Below are positions 17,286-24,401 of a stretch of 32,125 bases of DNA, piece after piece. This DNA comes from an uncultured Ruaniaceae bacterium (GTDB taxonomy: Bacteria > Actinomycetota > Actinomycetes > Actinomycetales > Beutenbergiaceae). The stretch spans positions 1-32,125 of the forward strand of contig CALKWS010000083.1 of the NCBI GenBank assembly GCA_938004115.1, written 5' to 3'. Position 1 is the stretch's first letter; the number at the start of each line of letters is the position of its first letter. The notes beneath the pieces were generated by a model. It worked only from the letters and a program-made list of their open reading frames with translations, was not told the origin of the DNA and did no database searches. The position numbers and the translations under genes are program-made.

Positions 17286-17330
17286 GACGAGCACCGGGCG
17301 GGGAGGTCACACCTCTGCCCGGTGCTCGTC
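17286..17330. terminator. Bidirectional terminator hairpin between convergent importer and lacI genes
   Basis: A perfect 14-bp stem: GACGAGCACCGGGC (17286-17299) pairs with GCCCGGTGCTCGTC (17317-17330). The 17-nt loop holds an inner GAGGT/ACCTC stem with a CAC apex. It fills most of the 63-nt space between two convergent stops, so it can serve both strands. There is no U-tract, as is common in high-GC actinobacteria. Confidence 0.85.
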
Positions 17331-17335
17331 GCGTA

Positions 17336-18367
17336 TCAGCGGCTCGGGGCGGGACCTGTGCTCTCGCGTTCGATGATGGCGCCTTCGAAGGAGATCATCC
17401 GCTTGCCGCCCGGTTCATCTCGCATCGCCAGTTCGACCGCTTGCTGCCCCACGAGATCCAGCGGAAGGCGCACGGTCGTCACCGCCGGCGAGAGGTCCGC
17501 CGCCGGGGGTACATCGGCGAATCCTGCTACCGAGACATCGGTGGGCACGTGCAGACCGCTGTCCTGGAAGCCGCGCACCAAACCCGCAGCGATCATGTCG
17601 AATGTGCCGAAGACACACGTGGGTGGCGCTGGACCCGCGACCAGTTCCCTGGCCACCTGGTAACCCCAGGCCCTCGTGGTGTCCCCGTAATGAACATCAT
17701 CGTCGGCGACCGTGAGCCCGCGCTCGGCCAGGCCCGCCCGGAACCCTGCAACCCGGTCGCGCACCGTGATGAGCCTAGCCTGGCCAGTCGCGATCGCGAA
17801 TCGCTCATGGCCCAGATCCACCAGCCAGTGCGCTAACCGCCTGGCCCCGTCATAGTTGCCTACATCGATACCGTGGCCGACGCCCTGGTGGCCGATGGAG
17901 ACCACGACGCCCCCGGCTTCTTCGAACCGCCGTGCTTCGGTCACGATGGGATCGGCGGTCCTCTTATTCACGAATCCACTCGCCGAGAGGATGACCGCAC
18001 GCGGCCGTTGGGCGCGGAGCAGCCGAATGTACTTGGCTTCCTGAGCCGCGTCACGGTAGGTGTTCACGATCGTGACGAACAGGCCGTGGTCCTCTGCTGC
18101 GCGGACCACGGCACCGGCGATCAGCGAGAAGTACGCGTCACGAATGTCGTGGACCACGAGCCCGATCGTGGTGGAGGTCGATCCGGCCAACGCCCGGGCG
18201 TGGTGATTGGGCTCGTAACCCAGAAGTTCGGCGGCCGCCAGCACTCTCTCGCGCATCTCCGGGCGCGCACTGTGCCGCTTACTTCCGTTCAACACCCGCG
18301 ACGCCGTGGCAAGGGAGACGCCGGCATGTTCGGCCACATCGATAAGGCGCACCGATGTCCGGCTCAA
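17336..18367 (-). CDS. LacI-family transcriptional repressor
   Basis: DNA-binding repressor with a sugar-binding-protein-like effector domain, 343 aa. Seen: a LacI helix-turn-helix and hinge at the N-terminus (VRLIDVAEHAGVSLATASRV then LNGSKRHSARPEMRERV), and a periplasmic-binding-like core (TTIGLVVHDIRDAYFS, RAVILSASGF, DVSVAGFADVPPA). The start is uncertain: I use TTG at 18367, about 10 nt after GAGAGG, which gives the normal family length. A GTG eight codons into the family-like region is possible. The upstream open stretch is not LacI-like. It converges with the NitT-type importer and is the natural candidate to bind the AAGCGCTT operators in front of it. A TAGAAT box at 18421-18426 may be its -10. 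Confidence 0.85.
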   Translation of the reverse strand: MSRTSVRLIDVAEHAGVSLATASRVLNGSKRHSARPEMRERVLAAAELLGYEPNHHARALAGSTSTTIGLVVHDIRDAYFSLIAGAVVRAAEDHGLFVTIVNTYRDAAQEAKYIRLLRAQRPRAVILSASGFVNKRTADPIVTEARRFEEAGGVVVSIGHQGVGHGIDVGNYDGARRLAHWLVDLGHERFAIATGQARLITVRDRVAGFRAGLAERGLTVADDDVHYGDTTRAWGYQVARELVAGPAPPTCVFGTFDMIAAGLVRGFQDSGLHVPTDVSVAGFADVPPAADLSPAVTTVRLPLDLVGQQAVELAMRDEPGGKRMISFEGAIIERESTGPAPSR

Positions 18368-18544
18368 CTCAGGATGTCCTCTCCTCGGGCAGCACAGCCC
18401 CGCTCTGGGCTGCACCGGGCATTCTATCGAGGACCTGGCGCCCCCGGGGCGACTGTCTTCGGGCCCACCCACGCTGGGGCCGGTCAGAGCAACGTTTCGA
18501 ACGGGCCGCTGAGGCGGCTTCGCCATCGCTGATTACCTAGCATT

Positions 18545-18578
18545 GCCCCGAGGGCGCGCCGTGACGCCCCCATCGGGC
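18545..18578 (-). terminator. Possible terminator of tRNA-Arg
   Basis: On the minus strand, GCCCGAT-GGGGGCG followed by CGCGCCC-TCGGGGC can fold into an imperfect GC-rich hairpin starting about 22 nt after the tRNA 3' end. It has bulges and no U-tract, so the call rests on position. Confidence 0.4.
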
Positions 18579-18599
18579 AAACGGTCGCGCAAAGTCGAG

Positions 18600-18672
18600 C
18601 GCCCCCGGCAGGATTCGAACCTGCAACCTACGGATTAGAAGGCCGTTGCTCTATCCATTGAGCTACGAGGGC
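18600..18672 (-). tRNA. tRNA-Arg (anticodon TCT)
   Basis: The cloverleaf reads on the minus strand: acceptor GCCCTCG pairs with CGGGGGC (one G-U), D-arm GCTC/GAGC, anticodon loop CTTCTAA with anticodon TCT, T-arm GCAGG-TTCGAAT-CCTGC, discriminator G. CCA is not encoded. The anticodon stem has a C-U mismatch at its last pair. TATTCT at 18682-18687, about 10 nt upstream of the 5' end, is a good -10 box. Confidence 0.95.
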
Positions 18673-18840
18673 ATCCGTTCCAGAATAACGCCTCCGCCGG
18701 CTCCCCTCCGGTGCCCTGGGACCGCCGGGATGCGCGCGCCGGCCGAGGCGGCGACCTCACCCGCACCGCCGAGCCGGCAACCACACCAGCACTATCGAGG
18801 AGCCGACCTCACCTCCGCGCGCAATGAAGCGGCCGAAGGC

Positions 18841-18871
18841 TTGCACCTGACGTAACGGGAGGTCTTACGCT
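18841..18871 (+). promoter_or_regulatory. MerR-type promoter with operator in 19-bp spacer
   Basis: TTGCAC (18841-18846) and TACGCT (18866-18871) are separated by 19 nt, the lengthened spacer typical of MerR-activated promoters. A 19-bp imperfect palindrome ACCTnnCGTnACGnnAGGT (18845-18863) fills the spacer. The expected transcription start (about 18878) coincides with the ATG of the merR-type gene at 18879, so the transcript would be leaderless and autoregulated. Confidence 0.8.
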
Positions 18872-18878
18872 TCCGGCC

Positions 18879-19685
18879 ATGGCCCACCAACAGCACCGAC
18901 GCGGGTGGCGCATCGGCGAGATCGCCGCCGCCACGGGCCTGACGGTGCGCACCTTGCACCACTACGAGGCCATCGGCCTGGTGGTACCTGCCACGCGCAC
19001 GCCCGCCGGGCACCGCCTGTACGGCCCGGCGGAGGTGGACCGGCTCTACCGGGTGTCGATGTGGCGCATGCTCGGATTATCGCTGAAGCAGATCCGGGCC
19101 GCCCTCGAGGCCGAACCCACCCAACTGCACCAGGCCCTCGCCGCCCATCTGCACCACGTCACCGAACGCGCCGATCAGCAGCAACGCCTGCGCGCCCGGC
19201 TCCACACCCTGCTCCAGCACCTCGATGACCAGGGTGATCACTCCACCGACCTGCTCGACCTACTGGCGGATATCGTGACCCTCCAACCCCAGATCACCCG
19301 GCGGATCTCGATCCTGGTCTACGCCGACCTCGAGGCCGCCTACGGCTACCTCACCAGCGTCTTCGGACTGGGCCCCGGCGAGCTGACCCGCGACGACCGC
19401 GGCACCGTGCGCCACGCCGTGGTGCAAGCCGGCGACGGCGAGGTGTGGCTGCACGCCGAATCCGAGGAGTTCGCGCTCTCCTCACCCACACGACTGGGCG
19501 CCTCCAGCGCCACCATGGCCGTGATGGTCGACGACGTGGACGCCCACCACGACCGCGCGGTGCGTGCCGGGGCACAGATCCGGTATCCGCCGGTGGACCA
19601 GCCCTACGGCTTCCGCGAGTACGGCGCGGTGGACCTGGAGGGCCATCTGTGGTCCTTCATGCGACCCCTGGAAGATAAGGAATGA
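18879..19685 (+). CDS. MerR-family regulator fused to a VOC (glyoxalase-like) domain
   Basis: Predicted autoregulatory transcription factor, 268 aa. Seen: an N-terminal MerR winged helix (WRIGEIAAATGLTVRTLHHY then GHRLYGPAEVDRL, about residues 10-70), a helical linker rich in Gln/His/Leu (about 75-125, the usual dimerisation coil), then a C-terminal beta-alpha-beta VOC/bleomycin-resistance-type domain (ISILVYADLEAAYGYL to DLEGHLWSFMRP, about 143-265). The VOC domain presumably binds an effector or sequesters a compound. No ribosome-binding site precedes ATG 18879, and the promoter position implies a leaderless mRNA. It ends in a 4-nt ATGA overlap with the SnoaL-like gene. Confidence 0.85.
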   Translation: MAHQQHRRGWRIGEIAAATGLTVRTLHHYEAIGLVVPATRTPAGHRLYGPAEVDRLYRVSMWRMLGLSLKQIRAALEAEPTQLHQALAAHLHHVTERADQQQRLRARLHTLLQHLDDQGDHSTDLLDLLADIVTLQPQITRRISILVYADLEAAYGYLTSVFGLGPGELTRDDRGTVRHAVVQAGDGEVWLHAESEEFALSSPTRLGASSATMAVMVDDVDAHHDRAVRAGAQIRYPPVDQPYGFREYGAVDLEGHLWSFMRPLEDKE

Positions 19686-20107
19686 TCATGTCCGACACCG
19701 ACACACCCGAAGCAGCCACCACCCGGCACTCCACGACGGCCGACCGCGCCGAGTTCCAGGCGCTGCTCGACCGCTGGGCCCAAGCCATCGTGGCCAACGA
19801 CGCCGATGCGATCGGTGAGTTCTGCACCCCGGACTGGGAACTGATCGATGCCCCCGGCGTCATCCCCCTGGAACGGTTCCTGCATGTAGTCCGCAGCGGC
19901 GCGCTGACCCACGCCGAGATGTCCCATGAGGTGCTCTCGGTGCGCCGGGAGGCCGAGGTGGCCGTCGTCGTCACCCATGGCACCAACCACGGCACCTGGC
20001 AGGGCGAGCCGTTCAGCGCCGATGAATGGACCACCGAGTTCTTCGTCCGTCGCGACGGGCACTGGCGCTGCCGTCTCACGGTGCTCACCCCCCGCCGACC
20101 GCGCTAG
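19682..20107 (+). CDS. SnoaL-like / NTF2-fold protein
   Basis: Small soluble protein, 141 aa, with an NTF2-like (SnoaL/DUF4440) pattern: a long N-terminal helix (RAEFQALLDRWAQAIVANDA), DADAIGEFCTPDWELIDAPG, a middle helix, then strands EVAVVVTHGT and a conserved-looking end WRCRLTVLTP. The fold is used for small-molecule binding or isomerase/cyclase reactions; no catalytic set can be named. ATG 19682 overlaps the merR stop (ATGA), with AAGG just upstream; a second ATG lies at 19688. Co-expression with a MerR-VOC sensor suggests a response to a small organic molecule, which is inference. Confidence 0.75.
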   Translation: MIMSDTDTPEAATTRHSTTADRAEFQALLDRWAQAIVANDADAIGEFCTPDWELIDAPGVIPLERFLHVVRSGALTHAEMSHEVLSVRREAEVAVVVTHGTNHGTWQGEPFSADEWTTEFFVRRDGHWRCRLTVLTPRRPR

Positions 20108-20148
20108 GACCCGGCGCACACCACCACCCAACGGTGGCCGAATCACTC

Positions 20149-20184
20149 TTGACCGCCACGACTCTACTTGAATACCCTTCAAGT
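20149..20184 (+). promoter_or_regulatory. Promoter with palindromic operator over the -10 box
   Basis: TTGACC (20149-20154), an 18-nt spacer and TACCCT (20173-20178) form a promoter. The inverted repeat ACTTGAA (20166-20172) / TTCAAGT (20178-20184), separated by TACCC, straddles the -10, so a bound protein would block RNA polymerase. The obvious candidate is the winged-helix protein encoded at the end of the same two-gene unit. Confidence 0.78.
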
Positions 20185-20203
20185 CCCCGACTGAGGACGA
20201 GTC

Positions 20204-20629
20204 ATGGCAGACCACGAACATCACCTGACGCCCGAGGAGGCGCTGGGCCGGATCCAGCACGTCAGCCGGCAGGTCGGCACCGCCGCCCGGTGGCACGGCT
20301 GGATGTGGCTGGCCATCGCGATCCTCACGCCGGTGTTCATCCTGGGAACCAGGGAGGGCGGCCTGGCCAGGCCGTGGCACTTCTGGGTCGCCCTGGCCTT
20401 CGGAGCCACGGCCCTGGTGCTGACGTTGCTGGCCTGGCGGCGCGGGGTGGTCGGCCGGCCCAGCGCGGCCGTGGATCACCGCGCGACCTGGGCCTACGCC
20501 GGCGCCATGGTGGGCATCACGGCCATCGTGCTGATCTGGGACCCGCCATTGTCATGGTGGTTCATCGCCGTGGCGCTGGTGCCCTCGGTGCCCTGCCTGG
20601 TCGCCGCCCGGAGGATACTGCGCGGATGA
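20204..20629 (+). CDS. Four-helix integral membrane protein of unknown function
   Basis: Not recognised as a named family. It is 141 aa. Seen: a short hydrophilic N-terminus (MADHEHHLTPEEALGRI), then four hydrophobic segments at about residues 33-48, 61-79, 96-109 and 113-130, joined by short charged loops (RRGVVGRPSAAVDHR). GAGGA lies 5-9 nt upstream of the ATG. It overlaps the following regulator gene by 4 nt (ATGA). Such pairs of a small membrane protein and a winged-helix repressor are common in actinobacteria, but their function is mostly unknown. Confidence 0.75.
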   Translation: MADHEHHLTPEEALGRIQHVSRQVGTAARWHGWMWLAIAILTPVFILGTREGGLARPWHFWVALAFGATALVLTLLAWRRGVVGRPSAAVDHRATWAYAGAMVGITAIVLIWDPPLSWWFIAVALVPSVPCLVAARRILRG

Positions 20630-20940
20630 GTTCCTCCCACCCGCGCCACGAGTTGGACGAACTGATCCACGCCCCGGTCCGGCTCTCGCTGATGGCCGCG
20701 CTTGCCGCCGCGGACTCGGTGGACTTCCGGTACCTGCGCGATCTGGTGGAGGTCAGCGACTCGCTGCTCTCCAAGCACCTGGCCACGTTGGAGCGCGCCG
20801 GCTACGTAGCCATGCGCAAGGGCTATGAGGGCAAACGTCCGCGCACGTGGCTGTCCCTCACCCCGCAGGGGCAGCGGGCCTATGACCGGTACCTGGCCAC
20901 GCTGACCTTGATCACCAGTGGCTCCCCGTCACCGGACTGA
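20626..20940 (+). CDS. Small winged-helix transcriptional regulator
   Basis: One-domain DNA-binding protein, 104 aa. Seen: a winged-helix arrangement, APVRLSLMAALAAADSVDF, then LRDLVEVSDSLLSKHLATLE as the helix-turn-helix and GYVAMRKGYEGKRPRTWLSL as the wing, close to the ArsR/MarR-like HTH family with PF13601-type features. Start ATG 20626 overlaps the membrane-protein stop. Encoded second in the unit, it very likely represses its own promoter through the ACTTGAA/TTCAAGT repeat at 20166-20184. Confidence 0.82.
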   Translation: MSSSHPRHELDELIHAPVRLSLMAALAAADSVDFRYLRDLVEVSDSLLSKHLATLERAGYVAMRKGYEGKRPRTWLSLTPQGQRAYDRYLATLTLITSGSPSPD

Positions 20941-20972
20941 ACACCACCGGCGCCGTGTGCTCAGCGCGCACT

Positions 20973-22517
20973 TCAGCCCTGGGCAGGTGCGCGCGACTCC
21001 AGGAAGGAGTACACCTCCGAGTCATCCACCCCCGGGAACGTGCCTCCGGGCAGCGCCTGCATGATGTGGGTGTGGAGTTTCGCGCTCGGCCAGGCCGCGC
21101 CCCGCCACCGCTTGGCCAGTGCCGGCTCGGCCTCCCGGCAACAAGTCAGTTCCGGGCACGTCGAGACCGACCGCGATTGTGTCTCCCGCCCGCGGAACCA
21201 CTTGGCGTCCGCGAACGGCACCCCGATGGTGATGGAGAAGTCCCCGCCGGCGCCGGTGCCGATCTGGGCGGTGCACCAGTAGGTACCGGATGGGGTATCG
21301 GTGTACTGATGGAACTCCCCGGGCCGGTCGGCGTGGTCGAACACCGTCCGCGAGGTCCAGTGCCGGCAGACCAGTTGTCCCTCGATCGCGCCGGTCACAT
21401 CGGTGGGGAACGTGACGTCGTCGTTCTCATACCCCTTGTACAAGGTGCCATCGCGCCCCACCCGGGCGAAGTGCACCCGGATCCCCAGGTGTGAGGTGGC
21501 CAGGTTGGTGAACCGGTGCGCCGCCCCCTCGTGGGTGACGCCGAAGGCATCGCGCAGGTCCTCGATGGACAGTTCGCGGTCCTTCTTGGCGCCGGCGAGG
21601 AACTCCACCGCCCGGTGCCGGGGCATCAGCACCGCCGCCGCGAAGTAACTGATCTCCAGGCGTTGCCGCAGGAAGTGGGCGTAGGTGCGCGGCTGGGAGT
21701 GTTCCAGCACCCGGTGTGCCAGCGCCTGCAGCGCCAGGGAACGCAACCCGTGTCCCCCCGGGATGGACTGCGGCGGCAGGTAGATCCGGCGGTTCTCCAG
21801 GTCGGTGACGCTGCGGGTGGAGGAGGGCAGATCGGCCGCGTAGTGCAGCGTGAAACCCAGGTGCCCGGCGATACGTTCCACGGTCCGGTGGGTCACCGGG
21901 CCGGCGGTGTAGCCCACGGCCGCCAGCACCGCCTCGGCGGCGTCCTCGATCTCGGCGAGGTAGTTGTCCTGGGCGCGCATCGTGCGGCGTAGTTCGGTGT
22001 TGGCGCGGCGAGCCTCCTCCGGGGTGGCGCTGGCCTCGCTGGAGCGTCGGGCCAACTCGGCGTGCAGACCCACCAGCGCCTCCAGTGCCTCCATCGGCAG
22101 TTTGCGCCCGGGGCGCACGGTCGGAAGCGACAACGCCCGGTACAGCGGTCCGCGTTGCGCGGCCTCCAACTCGATCTCCAGGGCATCGCGCCGCGAGGGC
22201 GGCGTCTCGTCCAGCAGGTCGCTCACGGCCACGCCCAGCGCGTCCGCCAGGGTGTGCAACAGGCCCAGGCGCGGCTCGCGGTGACCGTTCTCGATCAGCG
22301 ACAACTGTGAGGCCGCCACCTCCACCCGGGCGGCGAGGTCATCCAGGGTCAGGCCTGCGCTGGTGCGGAAGTGCCGGATGCGCCGGCCCACGGTGAGCAC
22401 CGCACTACCGGGGCCGCCCTTGCGGACGGCGGTCTTGGCGCGATCGCCCGCGGTGTTGCCGGTGGTGGCCCGGGCGCGGGTGGCGGGACTGGGTCTTGAG
22501 GCAGCCGTGGTGGACAT
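20973..22517 (-). CDS. ramB: RamB-like regulator of acetate/glyoxylate metabolism (XRE + ScfR domain)
   Basis: Predicted transcriptional regulator of acetate and glyoxylate-shunt genes, 514 aa. Seen: a low-complexity N-terminus, an XRE helix-turn-helix (VGRRIRHFRTSAGLTLDDLA then VAASQLSLIENGHREP, about residues 42-99), a middle IrrE/M78-like region whose HExxH is degenerate (LAHRVLEH), and a C-terminal Cys-containing domain (CRHWTSRTVFDH, STCPELTCC) matching short-chain fatty acyl regulators. Divergent to malate synthase, the same partnership as RamB and glyoxylate genes in Corynebacterium. The start is ATG at 22517: TATGGT ends 6 nt upstream, implying a leaderless mRNA. A frame extension to 22556 would run through the operator-like palindrome. 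Confidence 0.87.
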   Translation of the reverse strand: MSTTAASRPSPATRARATTGNTAGDRAKTAVRKGGPGSAVLTVGRRIRHFRTSAGLTLDDLAARVEVAASQLSLIENGHREPRLGLLHTLADALGVAVSDLLDETPPSRRDALEIELEAAQRGPLYRALSLPTVRPGRKLPMEALEALVGLHAELARRSSEASATPEEARRANTELRRTMRAQDNYLAEIEDAAEAVLAAVGYTAGPVTHRTVERIAGHLGFTLHYAADLPSSTRSVTDLENRRIYLPPQSIPGGHGLRSLALQALAHRVLEHSQPRTYAHFLRQRLEISYFAAAVLMPRHRAVEFLAGAKKDRELSIEDLRDAFGVTHEGAAHRFTNLATSHLGIRVHFARVGRDGTLYKGYENDDVTFPTDVTGAIEGQLVCRHWTSRTVFDHADRPGEFHQYTDTPSGTYWCTAQIGTGAGGDFSITIGVPFADAKWFRGRETQSRSVSTCPELTCCREAEPALAKRWRGAAWPSAKLHTHIMQALPGGTFPGVDDSEVYSFLESRAPAQG

Positions 22518-22523
22518 TTCCTC

Positions 22524-22553
22524 ACCATAGCGAAAGAACAGCGATTCTTTCGC
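22524..22553 (-). promoter_or_regulatory. ramB -10 box and 9+9 bp inverted repeat (putative RamB operator)
   Basis: On the minus strand TATGGT (22524-22529) is a good -10 box placed so that transcription begins at the ramB ATG. Immediately upstream, GCGAAAGAA (22530-22538) and TTCTTTCGC (22545-22553) form a perfect inverted repeat with a 6-nt spacer, covering the -35 region. This is where an autorepressor would bind. RamB is known to autoregulate in Corynebacterium; assignment of this motif to it is inferred. Confidence 0.7.
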
Positions 22554-22582
22554 CACTTCGGCGCTAGAAACGCGGTCGAATC

Positions 22583-22600
22583 TGCATCAGCGTAGATGCA
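22583..22600. promoter_or_regulatory. Second inverted repeat upstream of aceB
   Basis: TGCATC (22583-22588) and GATGCA (22595-22600) form a perfect 6-bp inverted repeat with a 6-nt spacer, about 65 bp before aceB. It has the same spacing design as the larger repeat near ramB but a different sequence. A TTGACG at 22612-22617 may be part of the aceB promoter, though no good -10 follows at the right distance. Confidence 0.5.
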
Positions 22601-22664
22601 CCGGCCGTTCCTTGACGGCCCGGGGATCGGACCATCAGACAGGTCCAGCGATTGAGGAGCGATG

Positions 22665-24320
22665 ATGACCACCACCTACACCCCCAGCACCGCCATCTGG
22701 CCGTCCCTCGAGCAGCCCACAGCCCTGCAGTCGCGGCTGCAGCCGACCCTGGTCGAGGGCGTCCGGGTCCACCCGGTGCGCGGGGAGCGTCAGGTGCTCA
22801 CGCCCGGGGCGCTGGACCTGGTGGCCGAGTTGCACCGGCGTTTCGAGGCCCGCCGCCAGGAACTGCTGCAGGCCCGCGTCCAGCGGCGTGCGCAGATCCA
22901 GCAGGGCCAGCCCTTGGATCACCTGCCGCACACCGCCCACATCCGTCAGGACCCCACCTGGCAGGTGGCCCCGCCGGCCCCGGGCCTGTCCCGCCGGCAC
23001 GTGGAGATCACCGGTCCGGTCAACCGCGCCATGGCGATCAACGCCCTGAACTCCGGTGCCGATGTGTGGATGGCGGACCTGGAGGATGCCACCAGCCCCA
23101 CCTGGGAGAACATGATCCGGGCGCAGTTGAACCTGATCCGGTTCGCCACCGACACCCTGGATTTCACCTCCCCGGAGGGTAGGACGTACCGACTCACCCC
23201 CACCCCGCCGACGGTGATGATGCGCCCGCGCGGGTGGCACCTGCCCGAGAAGCATCTGCGCATCGACGGCCAGGTCCCCGCGGCGGCGCTGGTGGATGTG
23301 GGTCTGTTCTTCCACCACTGTGCCCAGCGGCTCATCGACGCCGGCCAGGGCCCCTACTTCTACCTACCCAAACTCGAATCCCACCAGGAAGCCCGGCTGT
23401 GGAACGAGATCTTCTGCTTCCTGCAGGACGCCTACGGCATCCCCCGCGGCACCATCCGGGCCACTGTGCTGATCGAGACCCTGCCGGCGGCCCTGGAGAT
23501 GGAGGAGATCCTCTACGAACTGCGCGAGCACTCCGCCGGGTTGAATGCCGGACGCTGGGACTACATCTTCTCCGTCATCAAGACCATCCCGGGTGCCGGT
23601 GCGATGCTGCCCGACCGGGCCGATATCACCATGACCACCCCGTTCATGCGGTCCTACTGCGAGCACCTGGTGGCGATCTGCCACCGCCGGGGCGCCCACG
23701 CCATCGGCGGCATGAACGCGTTCGTGCCCAGCCGCACGAATGAGCGCGCCAACGCGATCGCGTTGCAGCGGGTGCTGGCGGACAAGACCCGCGACGCCGA
23801 GGACGGCTTCGACGGCGGCTGGGTGGCCCATCCTGACCTGGTCCCGGTGGCCCAGGACGCCTTCGCGCGGGTGCTGCGCGGACGCGACCACCAGTTGCAG
23901 CGTCAGCGCCACGACCCCCTGGACGCCCACGAACTGGTGAATATCGACTCGGTTGCCGGCGGGGTGACCGCCCAGGGCCTGCGCTCCAACATCCGGCTGT
24001 CGCTGTACTACCTCGGCGCATGGCTGCAGGGCCGCGGCGCGGTGGCGATCGACGGGCTGATGGAAGATGCGGCCACCGTGGAGATCTCCCGCACCCAGGT
24101 GTGGCACTGGTTGCACTCCCGGGTTCGCCTGGAGGAAGGACTGGACGTCACCCCTGCGCTGGTGGACCGGCTCATCGCCGAGGAATCGGCGCGCATCGAG
24201 GGTGAACTCGGGGCCGATCCCGCGTGGCTGGCCCGCGCCGCCCACCTGTTCCGGCAGGTTGCGATGGGCCAGACGTTCGCCGAGTTCTTCACCCTGCCCG
24301 CCTACGACCAGTACGTGTGA
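22665..24320 (+). CDS. aceB: Malate synthase A
   Basis: Cytoplasmic glyoxylate-shunt enzyme: condenses glyoxylate with acetyl-CoA to malate, allowing growth on acetate or fatty acids. Seen: DLEDATSPTWENM, PKLESHQEARLWN, the family signature EHSAGLNAGRWDYIF, then IGGMNAFVPSR and a C-terminal helical domain (ISRTQVWHWLHS). At 551 aa it is close to E. coli AceB (533 aa). Two ATG codons stand in a row (22662, 22665); the second is 5 nt from GAGGAG and is preferred. Divergent to ramB. The partner enzyme isocitrate lyase is not in this window. Confidence 0.95.
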   Translation: MTTTYTPSTAIWPSLEQPTALQSRLQPTLVEGVRVHPVRGERQVLTPGALDLVAELHRRFEARRQELLQARVQRRAQIQQGQPLDHLPHTAHIRQDPTWQVAPPAPGLSRRHVEITGPVNRAMAINALNSGADVWMADLEDATSPTWENMIRAQLNLIRFATDTLDFTSPEGRTYRLTPTPPTVMMRPRGWHLPEKHLRIDGQVPAAALVDVGLFFHHCAQRLIDAGQGPYFYLPKLESHQEARLWNEIFCFLQDAYGIPRGTIRATVLIETLPAALEMEEILYELREHSAGLNAGRWDYIFSVIKTIPGAGAMLPDRADITMTTPFMRSYCEHLVAICHRRGAHAIGGMNAFVPSRTNERANAIALQRVLADKTRDAEDGFDGGWVAHPDLVPVAQDAFARVLRGRDHQLQRQRHDPLDAHELVNIDSVAGGVTAQGLRSNIRLSLYYLGAWLQGRGAVAIDGLMEDAATVEISRTQVWHWLHSRVRLEEGLDVTPALVDRLIAEESARIEGELGADPAWLARAAHLFRQVAMGQTFAEFFTLPAYDQYV

Positions 24321-24367
24321 GCGACCCTCGCCCGTGAGCGACCCTCACCGGTGACCGACCTCCGCCG
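24317..24367 (+). repeat. Three 17-bp tandem repeats starting at the aceB stop codon
   Basis: Units of 17 bp (24317-24333, 24334-24350, 24351-24367) share GTGAnCGACC at their left end, with small differences to the right. The first contains the aceB stop TGA. Because 17 is not a multiple of 3, the three TGA triplets (24318, 24335, 24352) fall in all three forward frames. Confidence 0.75.
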
Positions 24368-24401
24368 GAACGACGGCGAAGCAACAGCTCGGCGCCAGCG
24401 C

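Noticed and set aside
20941..20972. Possible terminator between the winged-helix gene and ramB
   Set aside because: Only short, poorly matched GTG/CAC complementarity is visible in the 32-nt gap; no convincing stem.
22518..22556. ramB start at 22556, adding 13 residues
   Set aside because: It would place coding sequence through a perfect 9+9 bp inverted repeat and the -10 box; ATG 22517 fits the promoter better.
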